Notes: generated from the sequence alone by a model not told the origin. A stretch of 6,617 bases of DNA from an uncultured Planctomycetaceae bacterium (GCA_938008425.1 CALLKH010000109.1:1-6617), one strand, 5' to 3'; positions 1 to 6,407 are shown, counted from the stretch's first letter. Made by a program: numbers and translations.

Positions 1-185
1 GCAAACAGGGAGAGGTATTCGATCACATTCCAGACCGGGGATTGATATTGATCGAGCCGGCTTTGAATCGCGATGACGGCAACGAGGGCCCACGACCAGT
101 GAACGAAGACGTCTATCCCCTGAAAGGTGAACAGTCGCATCGTTCCGGGTGGCTGGTTGGATGGGCCCGCGGGTGGATTTGTCAT
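1..185 (-). CDS. Site-2 protease family (M50-like) membrane metalloprotease, N-terminal fragment
   Basis: This is the first 61 codons of a gene that continues past the left edge. Translation from the ATG at 185-183 gives a Pro-rich cytosolic start, then MRLFTFQGIDVFVHWSW (residues 16-32), a hydrophobic segment (about 26-40), and QYQSPVWNVIEYLSLF (46-61) entering the next helix. The GIDVFVHWSW and SPVWNVIEYLSLF blocks are what I know from planctomycete site-2 proteases, where the next few residues carry the zinc-binding HExxH. That motif lies outside the window, so catalytic competence cannot be judged. The family cleaves substrates within the membrane, often anti-sigma factors. The start is uncertain: no Shine-Dalgarno is seen before Met1, and Met16 (140-138) begins the conserved part, but a TATACT hexamer 8 bases before Met1 fits a leaderless start there. 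The gene is divergent from the E1 gene. The family call is based on remembered sequence style, not a search. Confidence 0.75.
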   Translation of the reverse strand, partial: MTNPPAGPSNQPPGTMRLFTFQGIDVFVHWSWALVAVIAIQSRLDQYQSPVWNVIEYLSLF

Positions 186-193
186 GACCCGGA

Positions 194-199
194 AGTATA
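194..199 (-). promoter_or_regulatory. Putative -10 hexamer of the site-2 protease gene
   Basis: The minus strand reads TATACT (5 of 6 matches to TATAAT), followed by 8 bases and then the ATG at 185. A transcript from it would begin at or within a base or two of the start codon, so the mRNA would be essentially leaderless. No good -35 hexamer is present 16-19 bases upstream, which lowers confidence. Confidence 0.35.
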
Positions 200-323
200 G
201 GGGCCGAATGCGAACCATCCCAGCCGAGCGGGACTTCACTCAACCGCCCGCCGGAAATGCGAACTGAAAAAAGCGTCATCTTGCGTCGAATACACCGAAT
301 TCTTTCCGGACCCGCGCCGACTT

Positions 324-353
324 TTGACGGCCGTCCACGCCGAAGGTTAGTCT
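324..353 (+). promoter_or_regulatory. Putative promoter of the fused E1 gene
   Basis: TTGACG (324-329, 5 of 6 to TTGACA) is followed after 18 bases by TAGTCT (348-353), which keeps the three most conserved -10 positions (T, A and final T). The predicted transcription start falls at about 360, right at the ATG at 361. If real, this makes the E1 message leaderless and would exclude the weak GAAGG (342-346) as a ribosome binding site. Confidence 0.35.
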
Positions 354-360
354 GGTGCCT

Positions 361-2661
361 ATGAGCACATTCAACCGCTCCGAAGTGGTCGACAAGAACT
401 TCCTGGCGCTCCTTCGTGACTGGAACGAGTCGCCGCGCGAGACGCTTTCGCCTGACGACCTCCTGGCCGGCGGCTCGCCGATGACCGGCCGCGATCTTAT
501 CGAGTTGTTCGAGTCGCAGATGGGCAACCGCCATCTCGATCTGATCGCCCGCGTCCTGCGCGCGAAGAACGCGGCGTTTTACACGATCGGCGGCGCCGGC
601 CACGAAGGCAACGCGGTCGTCGGCCGGCTGACGCGCCACACCGACCCGGCTTTCCTGCACTATCGCAGCGGCGCCTTCATGCTCGAGCGGGCGCGGCATC
701 TGCCTGAAATCGACATGATCTACAACACCGTGCTCTCACAGGCCGCGAGCAAGGAAGACCCGATCTCCAACGGCCGCCACAAGGTCTGGGGCAGCAAGCC
801 GCTCTGGGTTCTTCCGCAAACCAGCACCATCGCCAGCCAGTTGCCGAAGGCCGTCGGCACCGCCATCGCGATCCGCCGCGCGAAGCAGCTCGGCCTCGAA
901 CTGCCGATTCCCGCGGATAGCATCGCGGTGTGCAGCTTCGGCGACGCCAGCACGAACCACAGCACGGCGCAGGGCGCGATCAACTCGGCGCGGTGGGCGG
1001 CGTTTCAGAAACTCCCCACGCCGATCCTCTTCGTCTGCGAGGACAACGGCATCGGCATCAGTGTTCGCACTCCGCCGAACTGGATCGAGGCCAACTTTCA
1101 GAACATCGAGGGGCTCAAGTACTTCCGCGCGGACGGCCGCGACCTGATCGATGCCTACGAGATGACACGCCAGGCCGTGGAGTACTGCCGCACCCACAGG
1201 GCGCCGGTCTTCCTGCACATGAAAACAGTTCGCATGCTCGGCCACGCGGGAACGGACTTCGAGCCGGCGTATCACACGCTGGAAGAGATCGCCGCGACCG
1301 AGGCGCTGGACCCGGTGCTGGAGTCGGCGCGAATCGTGATGCGGCTCGGCCTGATGACGTCGGACGAGATTCTCGAAAAGTACGAGTCGATTCGCCGGCG
1401 CGTGACCGAGGTGGCGGACGCCGCCGTAAAACGCCCGCGCTTGAGCAGCAAGGAAGAAGTCATCGCGCCGCTGGCGCCGTATCACCCCGAAAAGGTGAAT
1501 GCCGAAACCCGCCGGCCGATCGAGGAGGCGAAGCGTATCTCGGTTTTCGGCGGCGAGAATAAGTTGCCGGAACGGCTCGGGCCCCGGCACCTGGCGGTCA
1601 ACATCAACAGCGCCCTGCACGACCTGATGATCAAGTACGGCGAGATGGTCGTCTTCGGCGAGGACGTCGCGCAGAAGGGCGGCGTGTACTACGTCACCGC
1701 CGGCCTGCACAAGACCTTCAAGGCCGGACGCTGTTTCAACACGCTGCTCGACGAACAGACCATCCTCGGCCTCGCACAGGGCATGGGCTACCTGGGCCTG
1801 CTGCCCTTCCCCGAGATTCAATACCTCGCGTACTTCCACAACGCCTGCGACCAGATTCGCGGCGAGGCGTGTTCGCTTCAGTATTTCTCGAACGACCAGT
1901 TCCGAAACCCGATGGTCATGCGCGTCGCCTCACTCGGCTATCAGAAGGGTTTCGGCGGACACTTCCACAACGACAACAGCATGACCGCCATGCGCGATAT
2001 CCCCGGCCTCGTCATCGCCTGCCCCTCGCGCGGCGACGACGCCGCCGCCATGATCCGCACCTGCGCGGCGCTGGCGAAAGTCGACGGCCGCATCGTCGCC
2101 TTCCTCGAGCCCATCGCGCTCTACATGACGAAGGACCTCTACGCCGACGCCGACGGCCAGTGGCAGTTCACCTACCCCGCGCCGACGGAGGCGATTTCGC
2201 TCGGCGAAGTTCGCGTGTATGAGCCCGATGCGAGCGATCTGCTCATCGTGACCTACGGCAACGGCGTGCTCTTCTCGCTTCGTGCCGCGAAGCGGCTTCG
2301 CGACGAACACGGCATCCATGTGCGAATCATCGACCTGCGCTGGCTCGCGCCGATCAACCACGAGGCGATCGCCGACAATGCGGCCGAGTGCGGCCGCGTG
2401 TTGATCGTCGACGAAGGCCGGCGAAGCGGCGGCATCTCGGAGGCGATCGCGATGGGAATCGTGGAACGATTCGACGACCCGTCGGGCGCGGAAGAGTCAA
2501 CGCGGCCGGTCATTCGACGCGTCGTCGGCGACGATACCTACATCCCGCTCGGTCCGGCGGCCAATCTCGTGCTTCCGAGCGAGGAAGATGTCTATACCAC
2601 CGCTCTCGACATGACCCGGGGGCCGAAGCCTTCGCGCTCAAAACGCATGGCCCGGGCATAG
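361..2661 (+). CDS. Fused alpha/beta E1 component of a thiamine-diphosphate 2-oxoacid dehydrogenase
   Basis: This is a 766-residue protein from ATG 361 (positions below count from the in-frame GTG 355, 768 residues). Residues about 45-350 form an E1-alpha domain: FYTIGGAGHEGN (75-86), HYRSGAF (102-108), the thiamine-diphosphate site FGDAS (195-199) ending in EDNGIGIS (229-236), and a loop RMLGHAGTDFEPAYHT (293-308) matching the alpha-subunit active-site loop. After a linker (about 360-410), residues 415-600 are E1-beta: VVFGEDVAQKGGVY (432-445), the likely cofactor-activating Glu467 in LLDEQ, PEIQY (486-490), and His538 in HFHNDNS. A transketolase C-terminal domain follows (about 615-755; VLIVDEGRRSGGISEA). 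Such E1 enzymes decarboxylate a 2-oxoacid and acylate a lipoyl-E2. The branched-chain type is my best guess, but the substrate is not readable. The subunits are usually separate genes; here they are fused, and no E2 or E3 lies nearby. GTG 355, with GAAGG 8 bases upstream, is an alternative start. Confidence 0.9.
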   Translation: MSTFNRSEVVDKNFLALLRDWNESPRETLSPDDLLAGGSPMTGRDLIELFESQMGNRHLDLIARVLRAKNAAFYTIGGAGHEGNAVVGRLTRHTDPAFLHYRSGAFMLERARHLPEIDMIYNTVLSQAASKEDPISNGRHKVWGSKPLWVLPQTSTIASQLPKAVGTAIAIRRAKQLGLELPIPADSIAVCSFGDASTNHSTAQGAINSARWAAFQKLPTPILFVCEDNGIGISVRTPPNWIEANFQNIEGLKYFRADGRDLIDAYEMTRQAVEYCRTHRAPVFLHMKTVRMLGHAGTDFEPAYHTLEEIAATEALDPVLESARIVMRLGLMTSDEILEKYESIRRRVTEVADAAVKRPRLSSKEEVIAPLAPYHPEKVNAETRRPIEEAKRISVFGGENKLPERLGPRHLAVNINSALHDLMIKYGEMVVFGEDVAQKGGVYYVTAGLHKTFKAGRCFNTLLDEQTILGLAQGMGYLGLLPFPEIQYLAYFHNACDQIRGEACSLQYFSNDQFRNPMVMRVASLGYQKGFGGHFHNDNSMTAMRDIPGLVIACPSRGDDAAAMIRTCAALAKVDGRIVAFLEPIALYMTKDLYADADGQWQFTYPAPTEAISLGEVRVYEPDASDLLIVTYGNGVLFSLRAAKRLRDEHGIHVRIIDLRWLAPINHEAIADNAAECGRVLIVDEGRRSGGISEAIAMGIVERFDDPSGAEESTRPVIRRVVGDDTYIPLGPAANLVLPSEEDVYTTALDMTRGPKPSRSKRMARA

Positions 2662-2721
2662 GTCGGCGGGCAAGACCCGTCGCTATGGTCCAGCATTCCG
2701 CAGAAAACGAAGGAAACTGAA

Positions 2722-4053
2722 ATGATTGAGACTTCGCGAGCGCGCTCAACGTGCGGTTGCATCATTCGAACGACGACCGCCATGGCGGCCGGTCTGGCAT
2801 TTCTTTGCACGACAACCGCGACACACGCCTACGACCCCGCAGCCGGGGATTACTCCAAGGACGACCCGCTCGACGTTCGCGTCATGGCTTACAACACCGA
2901 AGGCAACTTCATCACCGACCCTGCCACGGACCCGGAGTTCAATCGAATCTTCACCGCCATCAACCCTGATGTTATCGCATTCGCGGAGATCAACTCCAGC
3001 CTGAGCGAGACCGCACTGCGAACGCGGCTGAACACGCTCATGCCGATCGGCGGCGCGGGCTGGCAGGTCTTTTATGGGAAACTCGGCGGCCCACGCAACG
3101 CCATCGCGTCGCGTTATCCGCTGCTGCTCACGCGCGACGACACCATTCCAGTCTCATCCACCCGCGGCGTGACGATTGCGCTCGTCGATCTGCCGAACGC
3201 AGTCTATCCGGTCGATCTCTACCTGCTTGCCGTACATCTCAAGTGCTGCGGAAGCGCCGGTGGGTCTGAAGATGACAACCGACAGCGCAGTGCGGACGCG
3301 ATCGCCAACTGGCTCGGCGACGCCCGCGGTGTGGCGCGTGCGTCGGGCAACAATATCGTGCTCCCGGTCAATACGCCGATGATCGCCCTCGGCGATTTCA
3401 ACCTCGTCGGCGGACCCCAGCCCGAGAATACGCTCCTCACCGGCGACATCCAGGACGAGGGCACGTTCGGCTTCGATGTGCCCGGCGACTGGGACGATTC
3501 AAACCTGACCGATCTGATCCACACCGATCCGTTCACCGGCAACACATTCACCTGGCAGGGCAACCAGAATTTCCCTCCGTCGCGCCTCGATCGCATGTTC
3601 TACACCGATGCCGCGCTCACCATCGTGCACAGCTTCACTTTCAATACCAACACGATGACGGCCACGGCTCGAACGGCGCTCGGCGTGCAGGCCGGCGACA
3701 CCTTGCCGCAAAATACATCGGATCACCTGCCCATCGTGGCCGATCTTCGGCTCGTCTCGCCCTGTCCCGATTCCGACAACGACGGCACGTGCGACGCCGA
3801 CGACGGCTGCCCGAATGATCCACTTAAGACGGCGCCGGGGCGCTGCGGCTGCGGCATCGTCGATACGCCGGCCGACGGCGACCTGAATGTCGATGGCCGC
3901 ACCGACGGCAGCGACATCGTGCCGTTTGTCAGCGGGCTCATTTCAGCCACACCGCTTCAGAGCGCGATCTGCCACGGCGACTTCGACGGCGACGCGGCGC
4001 TCAATCAGGATGACGTGCCTTTGTTTGTTACCGCAATCCTCGGCGGCGACTAG
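2722..4053 (+). CDS. Secreted endonuclease/exonuclease/phosphatase-family protein with calcium-loop tail
   Basis: This 443-residue protein starts at ATG 2722, 7 bases after AAGGA (2710-2714). Residues 1-36 look like a signal peptide: basic N-region, hydrophobic core AMAAGLAFLC (20-29), and cleavage after THA (34-36). Residues about 50-345 form a metal-dependent phosphodiesterase domain with the family's residues in order: Asn58 (AYNTE), Glu89 (FAEI), His172 (VHLKC), Asp225/Asn227 (GDFN), Asp290 (SRLDRMF) and Asp334-His335 (SDHLP). All are intact, so it is probably active on nucleic acid or another phosphodiester outside the cytoplasm; the substrate is unknown. The tail holds a thrombospondin-3-like loop (350-361) within a Cys-rich stretch (C348, C357, C363, C375, C377) and two dockerin-like loops (387-398, 420-431), each with 12-residue D-x-[DN]-x-D spacing. 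Such tails are common on planctomycete exported proteins. The gene lies 60 bases after the E1 gene on the same strand, but no functional link is evident. Confidence 0.88.
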   Translation: MIETSRARSTCGCIIRTTTAMAAGLAFLCTTTATHAYDPAAGDYSKDDPLDVRVMAYNTEGNFITDPATDPEFNRIFTAINPDVIAFAEINSSLSETALRTRLNTLMPIGGAGWQVFYGKLGGPRNAIASRYPLLLTRDDTIPVSSTRGVTIALVDLPNAVYPVDLYLLAVHLKCCGSAGGSEDDNRQRSADAIANWLGDARGVARASGNNIVLPVNTPMIALGDFNLVGGPQPENTLLTGDIQDEGTFGFDVPGDWDDSNLTDLIHTDPFTGNTFTWQGNQNFPPSRLDRMFYTDAALTIVHSFTFNTNTMTATARTALGVQAGDTLPQNTSDHLPIVADLRLVSPCPDSDNDGTCDADDGCPNDPLKTAPGRCGCGIVDTPADGDLNVDGRTDGSDIVPFVSGLISATPLQSAICHGDFDGDAALNQDDVPLFVTAILGGD

Positions 4054-4143
4054 GAGAGGCTCTTCGCGGAACCAAAGGAAACTGGCGGTATTCGGGAAGG
4101 AGAATGAAGGCGTGCTCTCAGATGCCTGTGACGGGTGCACGAT

Positions 4144-4171
4144 TCAGAGCCGCCCCGTCCCCGGGGCGGTG
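4144..4171 (+). repeat. Hairpin repeat, copy A
   Basis: This copy has TCAGAGCCG at its left end and CGGTG at its right, around a 7-bp stem CCGCCCC (4150-4156) / GGGGCGG (4163-4169) with loop GTCCCC. It pairs with an inverted copy at 4233-4259 that keeps the same flanks but has a different, still self-complementary stem. The element lies in the 342-base gene-free stretch 4054-4395 after the nuclease gene, which otherwise holds only the second copy and a terminator at 4329-4358. No T-run follows the hairpin, so it is not a typical terminator. Confidence 0.6.
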
Positions 4172-4232
4172 ACAATCGGACCGCAGAGCGATCGATATTT
4201 TCAGGCGCGAAAGAATGATCTCGACGAATCGC

Positions 4233-4259
4233 CACCGGGCTGAGACAGCCCGGCTCTGA
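4233..4259 (-). repeat. Hairpin repeat, copy B (inverted)
   Basis: Read on the minus strand this copy is TCAGAGCCG, then a stem completing as CCGGGCTG with loop TCT and CAGCCCGG, ending CGGTG. The 8-bp stem occupies 4235-4242 and 4246-4253 on the plus strand. The outer nine bases are identical to copy A, so the two copies form a 116-base inverted pair, similar in layout to the REP/BIME elements of other bacteria. Whether it is dispersed in the genome cannot be seen here. Confidence 0.6.
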
Positions 4260-4328
4260 CTGTGGTTGTCGAATGACGGGCCTTTCATACGACTCCGATA
4301 TTCTGCTCAGTACCTCGTGAATCACAGC

Positions 4329-4358
4329 AAATAAAACGCGGGCCGCTGGGGCCCGCGT
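4329..4358 (-). terminator. Intrinsic terminator of the small membrane-protein gene
   Basis: The minus strand shows a 9-bp GC-rich stem ACGCGGGCC / GGCCCGCGT (arms 4358-4350 and 4344-4336) with a 5-base loop, followed at once by TTTATTT (4335-4329). It begins 37 bases after the stop codon of the 4396-4869 gene. On the plus strand the hairpin is followed only by CTTT, so any effect on the convergent nuclease gene would be weak. Confidence 0.75.
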
Positions 4359-4395
4359 CTTTGAATCAAACTGAAAATCGAATCTCCCGAGGCGG

Positions 4396-4869
4396 CTACT
4401 TTGCCAGTTCAAAGTTCGGCCGCTCCGTCTTCTTTGCGGAGGGCACGGTGAATTTCCACACATAACGCGTCTTCTGCTTTCTCACGGGAATGTACTCCAT
4501 GGTGTAGGTTTCGCCGACATTCACCGTGGCCGCGACGAAGAACTCGGGGTTGCCCGCCTTATGATCGGGAATGATCGAACTGCCGCCGATCTGGTTGACC
4601 TCGACCTCCTGTCGATTGTTGTCGTAAAGCTTGTAGTGGTCCTTGACCCATTCCTGCCAGCGGGGATTGCCGCGCGCGTCGGACTTCGGCGGATCCTTGC
4701 GCGGCGTCAACATGCCGACCGCCAGATTCAGATGCGTCTTTCCTTCGTAGGGCTCGCCAAAGCCGACCGCGGTCGAATAGCCCTGATCCTCCGACGTCTT
4801 TCCCAGAATGACGACGCTCGCCACGCACGCGATGATGCCGACGACAAAAAGACCGATGATGCCCTTCAT
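4396..4869 (-). CDS. Small membrane-anchored protein of unknown function
   Basis: This is a 157-residue protein that I do not recognise. The N-terminus MKGIIGLFVVGIIACVASVV (1-20) is one Lys followed by a strongly hydrophobic stretch to about residue 22, fitting a single membrane anchor or uncleaved signal. The rest is polar and should be outside the cytoplasm. It includes a basic, Pro-rich patch (54-70) and alternating segments such as YKLYD (79-83), PEFFVAATVNVGETYTMEY (108-126) and TRYVWKFTVP (134-143), which look like beta strands of a small sandwich; that fold is inference. The start at 4869 is set by AAGGA five bases upstream and by the hydrophobic N-terminus; the open frame extends to 4968, but the extra 33 codons look non-coding. 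It has its own likely promoter (4971-4999) and a strong terminator, so it is probably transcribed alone. Confidence 0.75.
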   Translation of the reverse strand: MKGIIGLFVVGIIACVASVVILGKTSEDQGYSTAVGFGEPYEGKTHLNLAVGMLTPRKDPPKSDARGNPRWQEWVKDHYKLYDNNRQEVEVNQIGGSSIIPDHKAGNPEFFVAATVNVGETYTMEYIPVRKQKTRYVWKFTVPSAKKTERPNFELAK

Positions 4870-4874
4870 GACTT

Positions 4875-4879
4875 TCCTT
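4875..4879 (-). promoter_or_regulatory. Ribosome binding site fixing the start at 4869
   Basis: The minus strand reads AAGGA with 5 bases before the ATG at 4869. No comparable site precedes the more upstream in-frame ATG at 4968, so this site decides the start. Confidence 0.7.
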
Positions 4880-4970
4880 TCCAGTCTGGGCCGCGAGAGA
4901 CGCAGCCTGCCCGTACACGACTCGCCGAAGCACGAATTGTCGAATCGCGGAATACCGCCCGTTGACAAAA

Positions 4971-4999
4971 ATCTTACCCCGACGCCGCTGCAGCGACAA
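4971..4999 (-). promoter_or_regulatory. Putative promoter of the small membrane-protein gene
   Basis: On the minus strand TTGTCG (4999-4994) and TAAGAT (4976-4971) lie exactly 17 bases apart, each matching 4 of 6 sigma-70 consensus positions. The start would be near 4964, giving a leader of about 95 bases. The rest of the 264-base gap 4870-5133 shows only a small hairpin (5105-5120, GCACGA / TCGTGC, 4-base loop) just after the phosphatase stop codon; it has no T-run. Confidence 0.35.
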
Positions 5000-5133
5000 T
5001 ACTTTTCGGCGGCGGTGAAGGCGAACCGCGGGGCACCGGTCTGACGCGCAGCACCCGGCCTTGTGCACAGTTCATAACAATCGCTGAATCAATGAATTGG
5101 CTATGCACGAATGGTCGTGCCACGTCGCCGCTT

Positions 5134-5943
5134 CTATGGGGCAAGCGCCGCCAGAAGTTCCGAATGCAGACGCTCACTGCAACTGGTCAGGAGGCTTCCG
5201 CTGAAACAAACGTCTTTGCGTTCACCGGTCAGACTGCTGGCAACGCCGCCGGCCTCTTCGATGCACGGCACCAATGCCGCGATGTCCCACGGCTGCATGA
5301 TCGTATCAATGGCCGCGTGGATGCGTCCGCGGCAGACGAGGGCATGCTGAAGGCAGTCGCCGCAAAATCTGAACTTCCTTGCGTCGCGCGCGACGGTGCT
5401 CATGTTGAAGCGCTGTGTCGAGCCGGCCTTGGGTTCAAGGTCCGTCGCGTGTATGCCGGACGACGACACGAACGCGCCGGAAAGGCCGTCGCACTGGGCG
5501 ACGCGAACGCGCTCAGGCGCGGCGCCGTCGCACTCGAACCAGCAACCCAGCCCTTTCGCGGCGAACACCGATTCACGCAGCGCCGGCATATGAATCACCC
5601 CGACGACGGGGCGGTCGTCTTCCAAGAGTGCGATCAGCGTACCAAAGGCCTGAATGCCCCAGGCGAACGACGTGGTGCCGTCGATCGGGTCGATCACCCA
5701 CCGGTATCGGCCGCCCCCGCGTCCGGTATCGCCCATCTCCTCGCCGAGAATGTCATGATCGGGGAATCGCTCGTTAATCATGGTCCGGATGATCTTCTCG
5801 GCCTCGCGATCGGCGATGGTGACTTCGGAACCGTCAGGCTTGTAATCCGCCTCGCAGTGCCGGAAGTGCTGCATGATTCGCACTGCGGCGGCGGAGGCCA
5901 TTTCCCGGGCGACGTCGAGCCATGGCTGATAATTCCCTGTCAT
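5134..5943 (-). CDS. hisN: Inositol-monophosphatase-family phosphatase, probably HisN-type histidinol phosphatase
   Basis: This 269-residue protein has the normal length for the family. Motifs in order: KPDGSEVTIADREAE (35-49), with the segment that binds and orients the metal loop; GEEMG (67-71), with the metal-binding Glu; the signature WVIDPIDGTTSF (82-93), with Asp85 and Asp88 as metal ligands; and QPWDIAA (217-223), whose Asp220 completes the metal site. The family uses magnesium to hydrolyse phosphate monoesters. Within it, KPDGSEVTIAD and the stretch GTLIALLEDDRPVVGVIHMP (101-120) resemble HisN-type histidinol-phosphate phosphatases (histidine synthesis) more than SuhB or CysQ; this subfamily call is from memory, and inositol or another sugar phosphate remains possible. 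No other histidine gene is in the window. The start at 5943 is supported by AGGAG 7 bases upstream; the frame is open to 6096, but the added Arg/Ser-rich 51 residues lack family features. Confidence 0.85.
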   Translation of the reverse strand: MTGNYQPWLDVAREMASAAAVRIMQHFRHCEADYKPDGSEVTIADREAEKIIRTMINERFPDHDILGEEMGDTGRGGGRYRWVIDPIDGTTSFAWGIQAFGTLIALLEDDRPVVGVIHMPALRESVFAAKGLGCWFECDGAAPERVRVAQCDGLSGAFVSSSGIHATDLEPKAGSTQRFNMSTVARDARKFRFCGDCLQHALVCRGRIHAAIDTIMQPWDIAALVPCIEEAGGVASSLTGERKDVCFSGSLLTSCSERLHSELLAALAP

Positions 5944-5950
5944 TCCAATG

Positions 5951-5955
5951 CTCCT
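5951..5955 (-). promoter_or_regulatory. Ribosome binding site fixing the start at 5943
   Basis: The minus strand reads AGGAG, 7 bases before the ATG at 5943. The upstream in-frame ATG codons (for example at 5967) have no such site, which sets the phosphatase start. Confidence 0.7.
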
Positions 5956-6234
5956 GGATGAGAACATCCTGCCGGAGACGGCACAGCAGCGGCACTCCAC
6001 ACGACTTGGACGCCGGAACGTCCGCTTGCCCTGCCGTTCGGCTGAAAGTGCCAAGTATCTTGCGCTATCTACGCGGACGCTGGCGACCGCGAACACTGGC
6101 CGATTGATCGTTCAATTCGATAATCATAACCCGATCAGGCGCGTACCGGGGAATACAATTCCGGCCGGCGGATAGGCGTCGGCATGGTCGAGCTTAGAGG
6201 CGCGCTGCGAGGCCCGATCAGACAAGGCGGATTG
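5956..6234. other. Gene-free stretch upstream of the phosphatase
   Basis: I see no supportable gene here. Short inverted repeats could fold in the phosphatase leader: GGACG (6008-6012) with CGTCC (6019-6023), and GGCACT (5991-5996) with AGTGCC (6047-6052). A TATGAT on the minus strand (6128-6123) matches 5 of 6 bases of a -10 box but has no -35 partner. The phosphatase promoter is therefore unresolved. Open frames in this stretch have atypical composition and no start signals. Confidence 0.4.
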
Positions 6235-6267
6235 AAAAAAATGCTCATGGCGCGGACGGTCATGAGC
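6235..6267 (-). terminator. Intrinsic terminator of a minus-strand transcript
   Basis: The minus strand reads GCTCATG (6267-6261), an 11-base loop, CATGAGC (6249-6243), one A, and then seven T (6241-6235). The uninterrupted T-run directly after a perfect 7-bp stem is a textbook intrinsic terminator. It ends a transcript coming from about 6270-6500 and isolates it from the phosphatase gene. On the plus strand there is no T-run after the hairpin. Confidence 0.65.
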
Positions 6268-6349
6268 CGAATTTGAGGACAACTTCGGCGTGCCTGCTGT
6301 GAGACGCAGGCCTGAACGTCGGAGTCCTGAACAATCGTAACGTTTCCAT
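6260..6349 (-). CDS. Possible 29-residue small protein or small-RNA gene
   Basis: Upstream of the terminator at 6235-6267, the minus strand carries AAGGA (6358-6354), a 4-base gap, ATG at 6349, 29 sense codons, and TGA at 6262-6260 lying inside the first stem arm and loop of the terminator. The product would begin METLRLFRTPTFRP and end AEVVLKFGS; it is basic, has no membrane segment, and matches no family I know. Start signal, short frame and tight terminator together resemble a small-protein gene, a leader peptide or a small RNA. The frame is short enough to arise by chance, and an internal hairpin (GCCTGC 6292-6297 / GCAGGC 6306-6311) would also suit an RNA. Its first nine coding bases equal those of the divergent gene at 6556. 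Confidence 0.35.
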   Translation of the reverse strand: METLRLFRTPTFRPASHSRHAEVVLKFGS

Positions 6350-6383
6350 TTGTTCCTTCTTTGGCGACCTCTCGATCGACGAC

Positions 6384-6407
6384 CCGGCCGGGCAATTGCC
6401 CGGCCGG
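6384..6407. repeat. Perfect 24-bp palindrome between divergent starts
   Basis: The sequence CCGGCCGGGC, AATT, GCCCGGCCGG is a perfect palindrome with no mismatch. It lies 35 bases upstream of the ATG at 6349 (minus) and 149 bases upstream of the ATG at 6556 (plus). As RNA it forms a 10-bp GC stem with a 4-base loop. On the plus strand it is followed by CTTCGTTTGG, a weak terminator-like tail; on the minus strand no T-run follows. It could be an operator for a dimeric regulator, a plus-strand terminator, or a repeat unit. Confidence 0.55.

Noticed and set aside
736..1839. Long open frame (367 codons) antisense to the E1 gene
   Set aside because: It is the high-GC shadow of a gene with clear E1 motifs on the other strand; its product has no recognisable motif and no ribosome binding site was evident.
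4150..4169. GC hairpin as terminator of the nuclease gene
   Set aside because: No T-run follows on either strand; the inverted, covarying second copy makes a repeat element the better explanation.
4962..4967. TTGACA, a perfect -35 hexamer on the plus strand
   Set aside because: No -10 element lies 15-19 bases downstream and no plus-strand gene follows; the adjacent genes are on the minus strand.
5092..5961. Plus-strand open frame of 289 codons opposite the phosphatase
   Set aside because: The minus strand encodes a complete inositol-monophosphatase-family protein with all metal motifs; the plus frame is its shadow.
6184..6276. Plus-strand frame of 30 codons beginning MVELRGALRG
   Set aside because: There is no good ribosome binding site or promoter, and it overlaps the minus-strand terminator; nothing supports translation.
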